Source: Vicinamibacterales bacterium (GTDB taxonomy: Bacteria > Acidobacteriota > Vicinamibacteria > Vicinamibacterales > CAVVIG01). From it: DNA of 34,293 bases. The translations under genes and the position numbers were made by a program. The stretch covers positions 1 through 34,293 of the forward strand of contig JANWLS010000183.1 of assembly GCA_025450765.1 (NCBI GenBank), read 5' to 3'. Below, in pieces: positions 1 through 7,791 of the stretch (the first letter of the stretch is position 1; each line of letters starts with the position of its first letter). Under the pieces are notes generated by a model. The model made no database searches. It was given only the letters and a program-made list of their open reading frames with translations, and had not been told where the DNA came from.

Positions 1-1373
1 CGGCGGCGCTCGCCTATGGGCTCGCTACGCAGAAGAACGAAACGCTCGCGGTGTTCGACTTCGGCGGCGGCACCTTCGACATCTCGATCCTCGAAGTGGG
101 CGACGGTGTCATCGAGGTGAAGTCGACCAACGGCGACACGCACCTCGGCGGCGACGATCTCGACGACCGGATCATCAACTGGATGGTCGCGGAGTTCCGC
201 AAGACCGACGGCATCGATCTGAGCAAGGACCGGATGGCCGTGCAGCGGCTGAAGGAAGCGGCGGAGAAGGCGAAGATCGAGCTCTCGTCGCTGATGGAAA
301 CCGACGTCAACCTGCCGTTCGTCACGGCCGATGCGTCAGGCCCGAAGCACCTGGCGATGACGCTCACGCGGGCGAAGTTCGAGCAGCTGGTCGACGACCT
401 GCTGCAGAACGCGATGGGCCCGGTGAAGCAGGCGATGGCGGACGCGGGCCTCTCGCCGGCGCAGATCGACGAGGTCGTCCTCGTCGGCGGCTCGACGCGC
501 GTGCCGAAGGTGCAGCAGCTCGTGCAGCAGTACTTCGGCAAGGAGCCGCACAAGGGCGTCAATCCGGATGAAGTGGTGGCAGTCGGCGCCGCCGTGCAGG
601 CGGGCGTGCTCGCCGGCGAGGTCAAGGACATGCTGCTGCTCGACGTGACGCCGCTCTCGCTGGGTGTTGAGACCCAGGGTGGCGTGATGACGACGCTCAT
701 TCCGCGGAATACGACGATTCCGACGCGCAAGAGCGACCTCTTCTCGACGGCGGCCGACAACCAGACGAGCGTGGAAATCCACGTGCTCCAGGGCGAGCGC
801 TCGCTCGCGCGCGACAACCGGACCCTGGGCCGCTTCCACCTCGTGGGCCTGCCGCCCGCGCCGCGCGGCGTGCCGCAGGTCGAGGTGAGCTTCGACATCG
901 ACGCGAACGGCATCGTGAACGTCTCGGCGAAGGACCAGGCGACGGGGAAGGAACAGAAGATCACCATCACCTCCTCGTCGGGCCTGAGCAAGAACGACGT
1001 CGATCGGCTGGTCCGCGAGGCCGAGAGCCACGCGGCGGACGACAAGGATCGGCGTGAGCTCATCGAGGTGCGCAATCAGCTCGATGCGCTGAGCTACTCG
1101 GTGCAGAAGACGCTCGACGAGCATCGGGCGAAGCTGGCCGCCGACAAGGTGGCCGCGGTGGAATCGGCCCTCGCGTCCGCGAGGACCGCCGCGTCGGGCG
1201 AGGACGTCGCGGCGATTCGGCGCGCGCTCGAGGAGTTGCAGCGCGCGTCGCATGCAGTGGCCGAATCGCTCTATCAGGGCCAGGCCAACGGGACGTCCGA
1301 TGCCGGTGCGCCGGCCGGCGGCTCCGAGGTGAAGGATGCAGAAGTGGTCGACGGCGAATACGTCGAAAGCTAA
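1..1373 (+). CDS. dnaK: Molecular chaperone DnaK (Hsp70), 5'-truncated by window edge
   Basis: This is the C-terminal ~456 residues of Hsp70, the ATP-driven cytosolic folding chaperone. The gene enters from outside the window, and the first in-frame codon is at position 3 (AALAYG). The GTG that opens the ORF track entry at 51 is internal. Visible landmarks are the ATPase phosphate-binding motif FDFGGGTFD, the adenosine-site motif [12 protein letters not shown], the conserved interdomain linker [16 protein letters not shown], and the substrate-binding beta domain ([10 protein letters not shown]). A helical lid follows, then an acidic tail ending [13 protein letters not shown], as is typical of bacterial DnaK. 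The gene is 15 bp upstream of an Hsp20 gene, which suggests a heat-stress operon. The identification is firm; only the start is missing. Confidence 0.98.
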   Translation, partial: AALAYGLATQKNETLAVFDFGGGTFDISILEVGDGVIEVKSTNGDTHLGGDDLDDRIINWMVAEFRKTDGIDLSKDRMAVQRLKEAAEKAKIELSSLMETDVNLPFVTADASGPKHLAMTLTRAKFEQLVDDLLQNAMGPVKQAMADAGLSPAQIDEVVLVGGSTRVPKVQQLVQQYFGKEPHKGVNPDEVVAVGAAVQAGVLAGEVKDMLLLDVTPLSLGVETQGGVMTTLIPRNTTIPTRKSDLFSTAADNQTSVEIHVLQGERSLARDNRTLGRFHLVGLPPAPRGVPQVEVSFDIDANGIVNVSAKDQATGKEQKITITSSSGLSKNDVDRLVREAESHAADDKDRRELIEVRNQLDALSYSVQKTLDEHRAKLAADKVAAVESALASARTAASGEDVAAIRRALEELQRASHAVAESLYQGQANGTSDAGAPAGGSEVKDAEVVDGEYVES

Positions 1374-1388
1374 GGAGGACACGTCATC

Positions 1389-1823
1389 ATGACTCTTGTG
1401 CGTTGGGATCCATTTCGTGACGCGGCGGCTCTCCAGGCGCGGATGAACCGTGTGTTCTACGGCCAGGCGGGCAGCGAAGACCTGTCGGGGCGCTGGGCGC
1501 CGGCCGTGGACATCTACGAGTCGCCCGGGGCGCTCTTCCTGAAGGCGGAGCTTCCGGACGTGAAGCGCGAGGACATCCACATCACCGTGGAGAACGGCCT
1601 GCTCACGCTCTCGGGTGAGCGGAAGGCCGACAGCGAGGTCCGCCAGGAGCAGTATCACCGCGTCGAGCGGAGCTACGGCCCCTTCAGCCGGTCGTTCTCG
1701 CTGCCGACGAGCGTGGACGGCTCGAACGCCTCGGCCGAGTACAAGAATGGCGTGCTGACGGTGCGGCTCCCGCGCCGCGAGGACGCCAAGCCGAAGCGGA
1801 TCGACATCCAGACGGCGGCGTAA
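1389..1823 (+). CDS. Small heat-shock protein, Hsp20/alpha-crystallin family
   Basis: A 144-residue ATP-independent holdase that binds unfolding proteins in the cytosol. The N-terminus (MTLVRWDPFRD) is typical of bacterial class A Hsp20 proteins. The alpha-crystallin domain runs from about residue 38 to 140, with the conserved ELPDVKREDI strand region and the C-terminal signature NGVLTVRLPR. A strong Shine-Dalgarno sequence (AAGGAGGA) precedes the ATG. The gene lies 15 bp after dnaK and is followed by an intrinsic terminator, so the two are probably co-transcribed. Hsp20 holds aggregating clients that DnaK can then refold. Confidence 0.96.
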   Translation: MTLVRWDPFRDAAALQARMNRVFYGQAGSEDLSGRWAPAVDIYESPGALFLKAELPDVKREDIHITVENGLLTLSGERKADSEVRQEQYHRVERSYGPFSRSFSLPTSVDGSNASAEYKNGVLTVRLPRREDAKPKRIDIQTAA

Positions 1824-1834
1824 GGGGAAGACAG

Positions 1835-1876
1835 GGCCACGGGCCCGATGTCTGTGGCCTGAGGCCCGCGGCCTGC
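1835..1876. repeat. Heptanucleotide-periodic repeat downstream of hsp20
   Basis: GGCC or a near match recurs every 7 bases at 1835, 1842, 1849 (degenerate TGTC), 1856, 1863 and 1870, giving six 7-bp units of the form GGCCNNN. The last units merge into the left arm of the terminator. Similar 7-bp periodicity occurs at two other intergenic sites in this window with different unit sequences. Confidence 0.65.
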
Positions 1877-1902
1877 CAGTGGCAGGTGCGCGGGCTTTTT
1901 TT
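1864..1902 (+). terminator. Rho-independent terminator of the dnaK-hsp20 unit
   Basis: A perfect outer stem, GCCCGCG paired with CGCGGGC, encloses a second perfect stem, CCTGCC-AGT-GGCAGG, and is followed at once by seven T residues (1896-1902). This is the only clear intrinsic terminator I found in the window. It separates the chaperone operon from rpoZ. Confidence 0.92.
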
Positions 1903-1924
1903 CTTGCCGCGCTCCTGCCCTTGT

Positions 1925-1933
1925 TGCTAGGCT
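1925..1933 (+). promoter_or_regulatory. Candidate extended -10 for rpoZ
   Basis: TGCTAGGCT matches an extended -10 (TGN plus TANNNT). A possible -35, TTGCCG at 1904-1909, lies 18 bp upstream. The hexamer ends 8 bases before the ATG at 1942, which implies a very short leader or none. A GGAG is also present at 1934-1937, so Shine-Dalgarno-led initiation from an upstream transcript cannot be excluded. Confidence 0.4.
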
Positions 1934-1941
1934 GGAGTGTT

Positions 1942-2247
1942 ATGGATGCTGAAGAGCCATTGATGGAAGCCGTCGAGCTGCAGCCGGTCCCCCTTGCCGC
2001 CCCGCGCATTCCCGAGGAGCCGGTGGAGCCGCCGACGAGCCGCTTCCTGTTCGTCGACATCGCCGCACTGCGCGCCAAGCAGCTCCGGCGGGGGGCCCTC
2101 CCGCGCCTGGACCTCGCCACCATGCCCCTGACCCGCGGGGAGTCGGCCCACAAGCCCGAGCGCGTGGCGATGGAAGAAGTTCGGCGGGGCCTCGTGCCGT
2201 ACATCGCGCCCGAAGCCCACGAGCCGCCGGCCGAAGAAACAACGTAG
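1942..2247 (+). CDS. rpoZ: DNA-directed RNA polymerase subunit omega
   Basis: A 101-residue protein that matches the omega subunit, which helps assemble RNA polymerase and is a ppGpp-binding site in many bacteria. The diagnostic blocks are RFLFVDIAALRAKQLRRG (the helix normally reading xxxAxxRAxQL) and KPERVAMEEVRRGLV. The N-terminal 30 residues are acidic and proline-rich and are not conserved. I chose ATG 1942 over the track's GTG at 1879 because 1879 lies inside the hsp20 terminator stem and would add a spurious hydrophobic leader. gmk and coaBC, common neighbours of rpoZ, are not here. Confidence 0.87.
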   Translation: MDAEEPLMEAVELQPVPLAAPRIPEEPVEPPTSRFLFVDIAALRAKQLRRGALPRLDLATMPLTRGESAHKPERVAMEEVRRGLVPYIAPEAHEPPAEETT

Positions 2248-2281
2248 CCGCGGCTCTCGTCAAAGGACGCAGGAGCTGGCC

Positions 2282-2593
2282 ATGATCGAATTCGGTCTCT
2301 TTACGAGTCTGATCGGCGCGGCGCTCGTCGTCTCGGCGATCGCCTTCGTGGGCATCGTGGCGATCCGCCTGGTCGTCGGGCTCGTACTGCTGCCCATCAA
2401 GCTGATATTCAGCCTGCTGATGCTGCCGCTGGCCCTCATTCTCGCCGTGCCGGTGCTGGCAATCGGCCTGGGCATCGGGCTGGTGGGCGCGGTCGTGCTC
2501 CTGACGGTCGGCTCCATCATCCTGCTACCCATCGCCTGCATCGTCGCGGTGATCTGGGCGCTCACGCACCATCGGGATACGGCGACGGCATAG
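2282..2593 (+). CDS. Small hydrophobic membrane protein, unknown function
   Basis: A 103-residue, almost wholly hydrophobic protein with about three predicted membrane segments (near residues 5-35, 38-65 and 68-95) and a short polar tail. AGGAG lies 8 bases before the ATG, which supports translation. It follows rpoZ by 34 bp and may be co-transcribed with it. Its 3' end overlaps the 3' end of the oppositely oriented gatA by 32 bp. I recognise no family; the composition resembles small bacterial membrane proteins of unknown role. Confidence 0.7.
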   Translation: MIEFGLFTSLIGAALVVSAIAFVGIVAIRLVVGLVLLPIKLIFSLLMLPLALILAVPVLAIGLGIGLVGAVVLLTVGSIILLPIACIVAVIWALTHHRDTATA

Positions 2594-4040
2594 CGCCGCG
2601 ATCCCGCTCGTACGCCTCCGCCATTCTCAGAATCGTTTCTTCCTCGAACGGTCTGCCGGTCACGTGCAGTCCGATGGGAAGTCCCGCGCGCGTGAGGCCG
2701 CACGGCACACTCACCGCGGGGAGGCCCGCCAGGTTGGCGCTCACCGTGAAGACGTCATTGAGATACATCCGGAGCGGATCGTTCACCTGCTCGCCGAGCC
2801 TGAAGGCGGGCGCCGGCGCCGTCGGCAGCGCGATCGCATCCACCTGCGCGAACGCACGCGTGTAGTCTTCGGCGATGAGCGTGCGCACCTGCTGCGCCTT
2901 CACGTAGTACGCCTCGTAGTAGCCGGCGCTGAGGACGTAGGTGCCGAGCAGGATCCGCCGTTTCACCTCCGCACCGAACCCCAGATCGCGCGTCTTTCGA
3001 TACATGGCGGCCAGCGCGCCCTCCGAGGTGCCAGGGGCGCGCGCGCCATACCGGACGCCGTCGTAGCGGGCCAGGTTCGAGCCCGCTTCGGCTGTCGCAA
3101 TCAGGTAATAGGTCGGAATGGCATACGCGGCGCGCGGCAGCTGCACATCGACCAGGTGGGCGCCTCGGGCGCGCAGCGTCTCGAGCGCGGTGGTCGTGGC
3201 CTGCAGAACGTCCGGGTCGACGCCTTCCTGCAGCAGATGCTTCGGTACGCCGATTCGTACACCCCGCACGTCGCCGGTGAGCGCCGCTGAATAATCCGGG
3301 ACGGCCTCACGCGAGGAGGTTGCATCGGCTGGATCCTCACCGGCGAGCACCGACAGCGCCCGGGCCACGTCCTCCACGCGGCGCCCGATCGGCCCCACCT
3401 GATCGAGCGACGAGGCGAACGCGATGAGGCCATAGCGCGAGACGCGGCCGTAGGTCGGCTTCAACCCGACGACCCCGCACAACGCGGCGGGCTGGCGGAC
3501 CGATCCGCCGGTGTCGGACCCGAGCGCGATCGGCACGAGCGCCGCCGCCACCGCGGCCGCCGACCCGCCGCTCGATCCGCCTGGCGTCCGGTCGAGATCC
3601 CACGGGTTGTGCACCGGCCCTGCCGCGGAGCTCTCGTTCGAGGATCCCATCGCGAACTCGTCGCAGTTCGTCTTGCCGACGATGATGGCGCCGGCCGATT
3701 CGAGCCGCGAGACGACGGTCGCGTCGTAGGGAGAACGATAGCCGGCGAGGATGCGGGAGCAGGCGGTGGTCGGCAGCTCGCGTGTGCAGAGGTTGTCCTT
3801 CACGGCGACCGGAACCCCGGCGAGCGGCAGGGCGTTGAGCGCGTCGCGCGAGCGGGCGCGGAGCGCGTCGAGCGCACGCGCGCGTCCGAGCGCCTGTTCG
3901 GCACCGACGGCCGTGAACGCGTTGAGCCGCGCGTTCTCCTGCTCGATGCGCACAAGCGCCTCGCGACAAATCTCTTCGGCGGATCGCGCGCCGCTGACGA
4001 TGACGTCGCGGATGGCGGCAGCGCCCTGCGCCGGCGTCAT
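2562..4040 (-). CDS. gatA: Asp-tRNA(Asn)/Glu-tRNA(Gln) amidotransferase subunit A
   Basis: A 492-residue amidase subunit of the GatCAB complex, which converts Glu-tRNA(Gln) and/or Asp-tRNA(Asn) to the amidated form by releasing ammonia from glutamine. The amidase-signature Ser-cisSer-Lys triad is visible: the lysine in VAVKDNLCTRE, the glycine/serine-rich PGGSSGGSAAAV, and GSDTGGSVRQPAALCGVVG. The following GLKPTYGRVSRYGL block is also diagnostic. The start overlaps gatC by 4 bp (ATGA), so translation is coupled. gatB is not in the window and must be encoded elsewhere. Confidence 0.97.
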   Translation of the reverse strand: MTPAQGAAAIRDVIVSGARSAEEICREALVRIEQENARLNAFTAVGAEQALGRARALDALRARSRDALNALPLAGVPVAVKDNLCTRELPTTACSRILAGYRSPYDATVVSRLESAGAIIVGKTNCDEFAMGSSNESSAAGPVHNPWDLDRTPGGSSGGSAAAVAAALVPIALGSDTGGSVRQPAALCGVVGLKPTYGRVSRYGLIAFASSLDQVGPIGRRVEDVARALSVLAGEDPADATSSREAVPDYSAALTGDVRGVRIGVPKHLLQEGVDPDVLQATTTALETLRARGAHLVDVQLPRAAYAIPTYYLIATAEAGSNLARYDGVRYGARAPGTSEGALAAMYRKTRDLGFGAEVKRRILLGTYVLSAGYYEAYYVKAQQVRTLIAEDYTRAFAQVDAIALPTAPAPAFRLGEQVNDPLRMYLNDVFTVSANLAGLPAVSVPCGLTRAGLPIGLHVTGRPFEEETILRMAEAYERDRGAMPSPYPDGA

Positions 4041-4336
4041 CCGATCACCCGCGGCACGCGCAGGAGGCCGGTGGCCTCGTCACCATCCGGCGCGGCGGCC
4101 ACGATCGGGTCGCGTGGGAGCGAGGGCTGGACGGTATCGTCCCGTTCGCGGCCTGCGCCCAATCCCGCGTGCGACATCGGCGCGACCCCGGTGGCGTCCA
4201 CGAGCCGCAGCGCATCGACGTAGCCGAGGATGTCGCCGAGCTGGCGCGCGAAGTCGTCCTCTTCATGCGGATCCAGCTCGAGCGAGGCGAGCGCCGCGAG
4301 GTGCTGGAGCGCTTCTGGTGTGAGTCGAGCAGGCAT
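4037..4336 (-). CDS. gatC: Asp-tRNA(Asn)/Glu-tRNA(Gln) amidotransferase subunit C
   Basis: A 99-residue protein with the GatC pattern: an N-terminal LTPEALQHLAALASLELDP helix, an acidic helix ending GDILGYVDALRLVD, the linker GVAPMSH, and a C-terminal region with DDTVQPSLPRD, which matches the usual LRxDxV segment. GatC wraps around GatA and stabilises the GatCAB complex. It is the first gene of the gatCA unit. A TAGCAT hexamer ends six bases before its ATG, consistent with leaderless transcription. Confidence 0.95.
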   Translation of the reverse strand: MPARLTPEALQHLAALASLELDPHEEDDFARQLGDILGYVDALRLVDATGVAPMSHAGLGAGRERDDTVQPSLPRDPIVAAAPDGDEATGLLRVPRVIG

Positions 4337-4342
4337 GGCTGG

Positions 4343-4361
4343 ATGCTAAGATTACTAAAAT
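4343..4361. promoter_or_regulatory. Divergent promoter region between gatC and the MEMO-like gene
   Basis: The 35-bp gap (4337-4371) is AT-rich against a GC-rich background. On the minus strand TAGCAT (4348-4343) ends six bases before the gatC ATG. On the plus strand TAAAAT (4356-4361) ends ten bases before the ATG at 4372. Both look like -10 hexamers, so the two units would have leaders of about zero to four bases. Confidence 0.5.
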
Positions 4362-4371
4362 CCTCGCCCGC

Positions 4372-5208
4372 ATGACTGGTCTGGAGATTCGTCCGACGGC
4401 AGTCGCCGGCAGCTGGTATCCGCGCTCGGCCGCCGCGCTCACCGAAGAAGTCGATCGCGGGCTGCGCGAGGCCCGCCGCGCGCCGGACGGTGAGATCCGC
4501 GCCCTCATCGCGCCGCACGCAGGTTTGATGTTCTCCGGGGGGGTCGCCGCGCATGCCTATCGAGCGGCCGCGCCCGGATCGTACGACGTGGTGGTCCTGA
4601 TCGGACCCTCGCATTTTGTCGGGTTCGACGGCGCGGCGGTCTGGGATCGAGGCGCGTTCGAAACGCCACTGGGTCCGCTCGCGATCGACGAGGCCGGCGC
4701 GCAGGCCCTCGAGGCCGCATCCCCGCTGGTCGTCCGGCGAACCGATGTTCACGTCCGCGAGCACTCGCTGGAGATGCAGCTCCCGTTCCTGCGCCATCTG
4801 CTGCCCACGGTGCCGATCGTGCCGGTGTTGATGGGATATCAAACGCCTGAGACGGTCCGGTCGCTCGGCGAGGCGATCGCGCAGGCGTTCGCGAACCGGC
4901 GGCCGCTGCTCGTCGCCAGCTCCGATCTGTCGCACTACCAGAATGCCGCGACCGCCTGGCGGCTCGACAGCCGGGTGCTCGACTGTATCGCGCGGTTCTC
5001 GGCCGACGACCTGCTCGACGTGCTCGAACGCGAGCCCTCGCACGCCTGCGGCGGCGGCCCGATGGTGTCGGTGATGCAGGCCGCGTACGCGTTCGGCGCA
5101 CGCGACGCCGCCATCCTGAAGTACGGCGACTCGGGCGACATCTCCGGCGACAAGACGGCCGTTGTCGGCTATGTCGCCGCGGCCTTCGGCAATTTCAACG
5201 AAACATAA
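4372..5208 (+). CDS. amrB: AmmeMemoRadiSam system protein B (MEMO1 family)
   Basis: A 278-residue MEMO1-family protein with the LigB/class III extradiol dioxygenase fold. Recognisable blocks are TAVAGSWYP, IAPHAGLMFSGGVAAHAY, LIGPSHFVGFDG, the EHSLEMQLPF segment, ASSDLSHYQ and the C-terminal GDSGDISGDKTAVVGYVA. The histidines in PHAG, PSH and SHY correspond to the putative metal or active-site positions of the family. The gene is followed after 2 bp by an AMMECR1 gene, the usual partner. A radical SAM protein normally completes the trio but is not in the window. The biochemical role of the bacterial system is not settled. Confidence 0.93.
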   Translation: MTGLEIRPTAVAGSWYPRSAAALTEEVDRGLREARRAPDGEIRALIAPHAGLMFSGGVAAHAYRAAAPGSYDVVVLIGPSHFVGFDGAAVWDRGAFETPLGPLAIDEAGAQALEAASPLVVRRTDVHVREHSLEMQLPFLRHLLPTVPIVPVLMGYQTPETVRSLGEAIAQAFANRRPLLVASSDLSHYQNAATAWRLDSRVLDCIARFSADDLLDVLEREPSHACGGGPMVSVMQAAYAFGARDAAILKYGDSGDISGDKTAVVGYVAAAFGNFNET

Positions 5209-5210
5209 GG

Positions 5211-5789
5211 ATGCTCGAGCCCCTCAGTCCCGCCGAACGTGCCCTGCTCCTGCGCGTCGCGCGCGAGGCGATCGCGGCGAACCTGGCGATCGGCGCCAGC
5301 GCGTGCGTCACCGATGCCGAGGGCCTTCTGCGCGATCGGCAGGCCGGCGCCTTCGTGACCATCCGGTGCGGCGGTGAGTTGCGCGGTTGCATCGGCGATC
5401 TCGACGGCGGGCCGATCCTCGAGGTGGTCAGGCACTGCGCGGTGGCCGCTGCCTCGAGCGATCCGCGATTTTCCCGTGTCACCGCGGCCGAGTGGCCGGC
5501 CGTCGATCTCGAGATCTCCGTGCTCGGTGCGCTCGAGCCCGTCGATGAGGTGACGACGATCGAAATCGGCCGTCACGGCCTCATCGTCGAGCACGGGCGC
5601 CGGCGCGGGCTGCTGCTGCCGCAGGTGGCGACCGAGTGGGGCTGGGATCGCGAGACGTTTCTGGCCCACACCTGCCGGAAGGCGGGGCTGCCGCCGGACG
5701 CGTGGCGGAAGGGAGCGCAGGTCTTCAGGTTCGAGGCGGACGTCTTTGCGGACGAATGGTCAGGAACGAGGAATGATCAACTGCCGTAG
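5211..5789 (+). CDS. amrA: AmmeMemoRadiSam system protein A (AMMECR1 domain)
   Basis: A 192-residue AMMECR1-domain protein. The hallmark is GAFVTIRCGGELRGCIGDL, containing the nearly invariant LRGCIG, followed by DPRFSRVTAAEWP, LEISVLGALEPV and the C-terminal LLPQVATEWGWDRETFLAHT. It starts 2 bp after the MEMO-like stop, so the pair is probably translationally coupled. Its last 30 bp overlap the 3' end of the convergent nfo gene. The molecular function of the family is unproven; an RNA- or nucleotide-modifying role has been suggested from its invariant cysteine-containing motif. Confidence 0.93.
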   Translation: MLEPLSPAERALLLRVAREAIAANLAIGASACVTDAEGLLRDRQAGAFVTIRCGGELRGCIGDLDGGPILEVVRHCAVAAASSDPRFSRVTAAEWPAVDLEISVLGALEPVDEVTTIEIGRHGLIVEHGRRRGLLLPQVATEWGWDRETFLAHTCRKAGLPPDAWRKGAQVFRFEADVFADEWSGTRNDQLP

Positions 5790-6641
5790 CGCCCCGAGAT
5801 TCATCTCATCGAGCTCGTCCACCTGCAGCGGTCCGCGCGAGAGTCCCTCCGTCTTCGGCGTCTCGAGCACCATCGGCAGCTCCTGAAACCGCGCGTCGTT
5901 GAGGAGCCGCCTGAACGGCTCCAGGCCGAGGCATCCCTTCCCGATGTGCTCATGCCGGTCGACGCGGCTGCCGCAGGGCTTTTTCGAATCGTTCACGTGA
6001 AACAGCTTCAAGCGATCCAGGCCGATCAGGCCTTCGAACTCCTTGAACGTCGCCTCGTAGCCCTCCGCCGTGCACAAATCATAGCCAGCCGCGAGCAGGT
6101 GACACGTGTCGAGACAGACGCCCACGCGCGCATGGCCGTTGAGATGCGCGAGCAGCGTCGCGAGCTGCTCGAACCGGTAGCCGAGCGCCGTCCCCTGGCC
6201 GGCCGTGTGCTCGAGCAACACCATCGTCTTGCCAGCAGGCCTGGCGGCGAGCAGGTCGCTGAGGGCCTCGGCGATCAGGCGCAAGCCGTGCTCCTCGCTG
6301 CCATCGGTGTACGAACCGGGATGGAGCACCACGCCGAGCAGGCCAAGCGCTTCGGCGCGATCGAGCTCATCCGCGAAGGCCTCGATCGATTGCTTCCGAA
6401 GGCCGGGCTTCGTCGTGGCGAGATTGATCAAATAGCTGGCGTGCGACACCGGGTGCACGAGCCCGGCGGCTTCGGCCTGTTCGCGGAACGTTCGGATCTC
6501 GTCGGGCGGCAGCGGCCGCGCGCGCCATTGACTGGTGGGGCGCGTGAACACCTGCAGCGCGCGGCAGCCGTGGAGCGCGGCGCGATCGACGGCCATCGGG
6601 AGGCCGCCGGCGACGGACATGTGGGCACCAAGATAGGGCAT
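5760..6641 (-). CDS. nfo: Endonuclease IV (AP endonuclease)
   Basis: A 293-residue TIM-barrel enzyme of base-excision repair that cleaves DNA 5' to abasic sites. Diagnostic blocks are the N-terminal GAHMSVAGGLPMAVDRA, GVVLHPGSY, VLLEHTAGQGTALG, GVCLDTCHLLAAGYDL and KLFHVNDSKKPCGSRVDRHE. Together these supply the His, Glu and Asp ligands of the trinuclear zinc centre. The start is set at ATG 6641 (MPYLGAHMS); the 42 extra residues in the track entry come from the upstream gene read in another frame. It begins 4 bp after the stop of the membrane hydrolase gene, so the two form an operon. Confidence 0.96.
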   Translation of the reverse strand: MPYLGAHMSVAGGLPMAVDRAALHGCRALQVFTRPTSQWRARPLPPDEIRTFREQAEAAGLVHPVSHASYLINLATTKPGLRKQSIEAFADELDRAEALGLLGVVLHPGSYTDGSEEHGLRLIAEALSDLLAARPAGKTMVLLEHTAGQGTALGYRFEQLATLLAHLNGHARVGVCLDTCHLLAAGYDLCTAEGYEATFKEFEGLIGLDRLKLFHVNDSKKPCGSRVDRHEHIGKGCLGLEPFRRLLNDARFQELPMVLETPKTEGLSRGPLQVDELDEMNLGALRQLIIPRS

Positions 6642-6645
6642 CGGC

Positions 6646-7779
6646 TTATTGTCCAAAACTCGCGGACAGGATGTCGCCTCGCGGATCGAGCGTGACCGTG
6701 AGGCGGAACGGCGAGGTCTGCGGGTGCGCGGGCACGAGGCGCGTGATGCCGCCAAGAAAGCGCGCATCCGTCCAGCTCACCGCTGTGCGGCCGCCCGCCT
6801 CTTCGACGTGCGCCATCGGAAAGCGTGCGAAATGGAGAAACACGCGTGCGTCCGGCGCCTGCGCCGCGCGCGCCACCGCCGGCGCGTGGCTATCGGGGAA
6901 CCGGATGTCCTGCAGCGTGCCGGGTGAGGAGCCGCCCGGAAATCCGAACGGCCGGACATCGAGATCCGTCAATTCGTAGGCATCCGCGTACCGCTCCACC
7001 ATGCGCCAGACGAACGGCGACAGGAATGTCGGGATAGCGGCGGCTTCGAGCAGACAGTCGCTCGATTCTCCGGCCGCAACTGAGCCGTTTTCCCCCGAGG
7101 GGGCGCTGCTCGGCCAGCGGTACAGGGCGAGCAGCGCGGCCTGGGACGGATCGGCATCCGCCGTGCAGGGGTGAATGCCGCGAGCGGCCAACTCGGCACC
7201 GAGCTCGTGGAGCGCGGCCTGGTGCGAGGCGGCACGCAGGCCGTAGTAGCCGAGGCTGAGCAGGATCACGGCGGCCGCAATGCCGCGCCGGCGCTCGCGG
7301 CGGAGCAGGAACGCCGCCGTGCCGCCGATCAGGATGGCGAGAAAGTACACATCGATGATCGGCATCCAGTCGACCGAGTACCAGACGCCGGACAGCGGGC
7401 TGAGGAGCCGCGTCCCATACGGGGTCGCCAGGTCGAGGAGCACGTGCCCGATGGTGCCGACGAGCGACACCCCGATCAGGGCCGTCCAGGACGCGAGGGG
7501 CTCGCGAGGCTCGGGCGACGTGTGGCGGCGCGGCCGGTGCTCCCACGATCGCACGAGGGCGGCGGTGACGATCGCCAGCACGACGATCCCGAACACGCTA
7601 TGGGTGAAGGCGCGATGATCGGCGAGATAGGCGGCGCGGCCTCCGTGAAGTGCCATGACCACGTCGATGTCCGGCAGGTTGGAGGCGATGATCAGGGCGG
7701 CCGTGGTGCCGCGTCCGGCGCGCTCGAGCGGCGTGCGCGAGAGCGTGAGCCCGACGAGGGTGTGCGTGATATTGTCCAA
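6646..7779 (-). CDS. YdjM-like membrane-bound metal-dependent hydrolase
   Basis: A 377-residue multi-pass membrane protein. The N-terminus (DNITHTLVG), LIIASNLPDIDVV and HRAFTHSVFG form the conserved His/Asp metal-binding pattern of the YdjM (DUF457) family. A further HVLLDLATPYGTRLLSP block follows. Several membrane segments occupy the first ~200 residues, then a soluble C-terminal half of ~180 residues of unknown role. I place the start at a TTG (7779) because the family begins right there and no ATG or GTG fits. The track's upstream 246 residues are an antisense shadow. TACAAT ends six bases before this TTG. It is the first gene of the unit that also contains nfo. Confidence 0.86.
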   Translation of the reverse strand: MDNITHTLVGLTLSRTPLERAGRGTTAALIIASNLPDIDVVMALHGGRAAYLADHRAFTHSVFGIVVLAIVTAALVRSWEHRPRRHTSPEPREPLASWTALIGVSLVGTIGHVLLDLATPYGTRLLSPLSGVWYSVDWMPIIDVYFLAILIGGTAAFLLRRERRRGIAAAVILLSLGYYGLRAASHQAALHELGAELAARGIHPCTADADPSQAALLALYRWPSSAPSGENGSVAAGESSDCLLEAAAIPTFLSPFVWRMVERYADAYELTDLDVRPFGFPGGSSPGTLQDIRFPDSHAPAVARAAQAPDARVFLHFARFPMAHVEEAGGRTAVSWTDARFLGGITRLVPAHPQTSPFRLTVTLDPRGDILSASFGQ

Positions 7780-7791
7780 ACGACGATTGTA
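7767..7791. promoter_or_regulatory. Overlapping divergent promoters between the YdjM-like and exchanger-like genes
   Basis: Only 12 bp separate the divergent start codons (7779 and 7792). On the minus strand TACAAT (7791-7786) ends six bases before the TTG start. On the plus strand TGATATTGT (7767-7775) is an extended -10 located over the start of the opposite gene. Any -35 contacts must therefore lie inside the neighbour's coding sequence. Confidence 0.5.

Noticed and set aside
1879-1941. GTG start giving rpoZ a hydrophobic N-terminal extension
   Set aside because: The codon lies inside the terminator stem-loop and the extension is simply the translated terminator; ATG 1942 has a GGAG and a -10 nearby.
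336-2204. 622-aa minus-strand ORF across dnaK, hsp20 and rpoZ
   Set aside because: Arg/His-rich antisense shadow of three recognisable genes with no domain signature; caused by GC-rich third positions.
6649-7779. TTGGACAATA at both ends of the YdjM-like gene as a direct repeat or att site
   Set aside because: Only ~10 bp shared, one copy in the coding start and the other in the stop region; most likely chance, with no integrase nearby.
7171-7791. N-terminal half of the 426-aa plus ORF
   Set aside because: Antisense to the YdjM-like gene; the recognisable family start MEIYLIPLG is at 7792.
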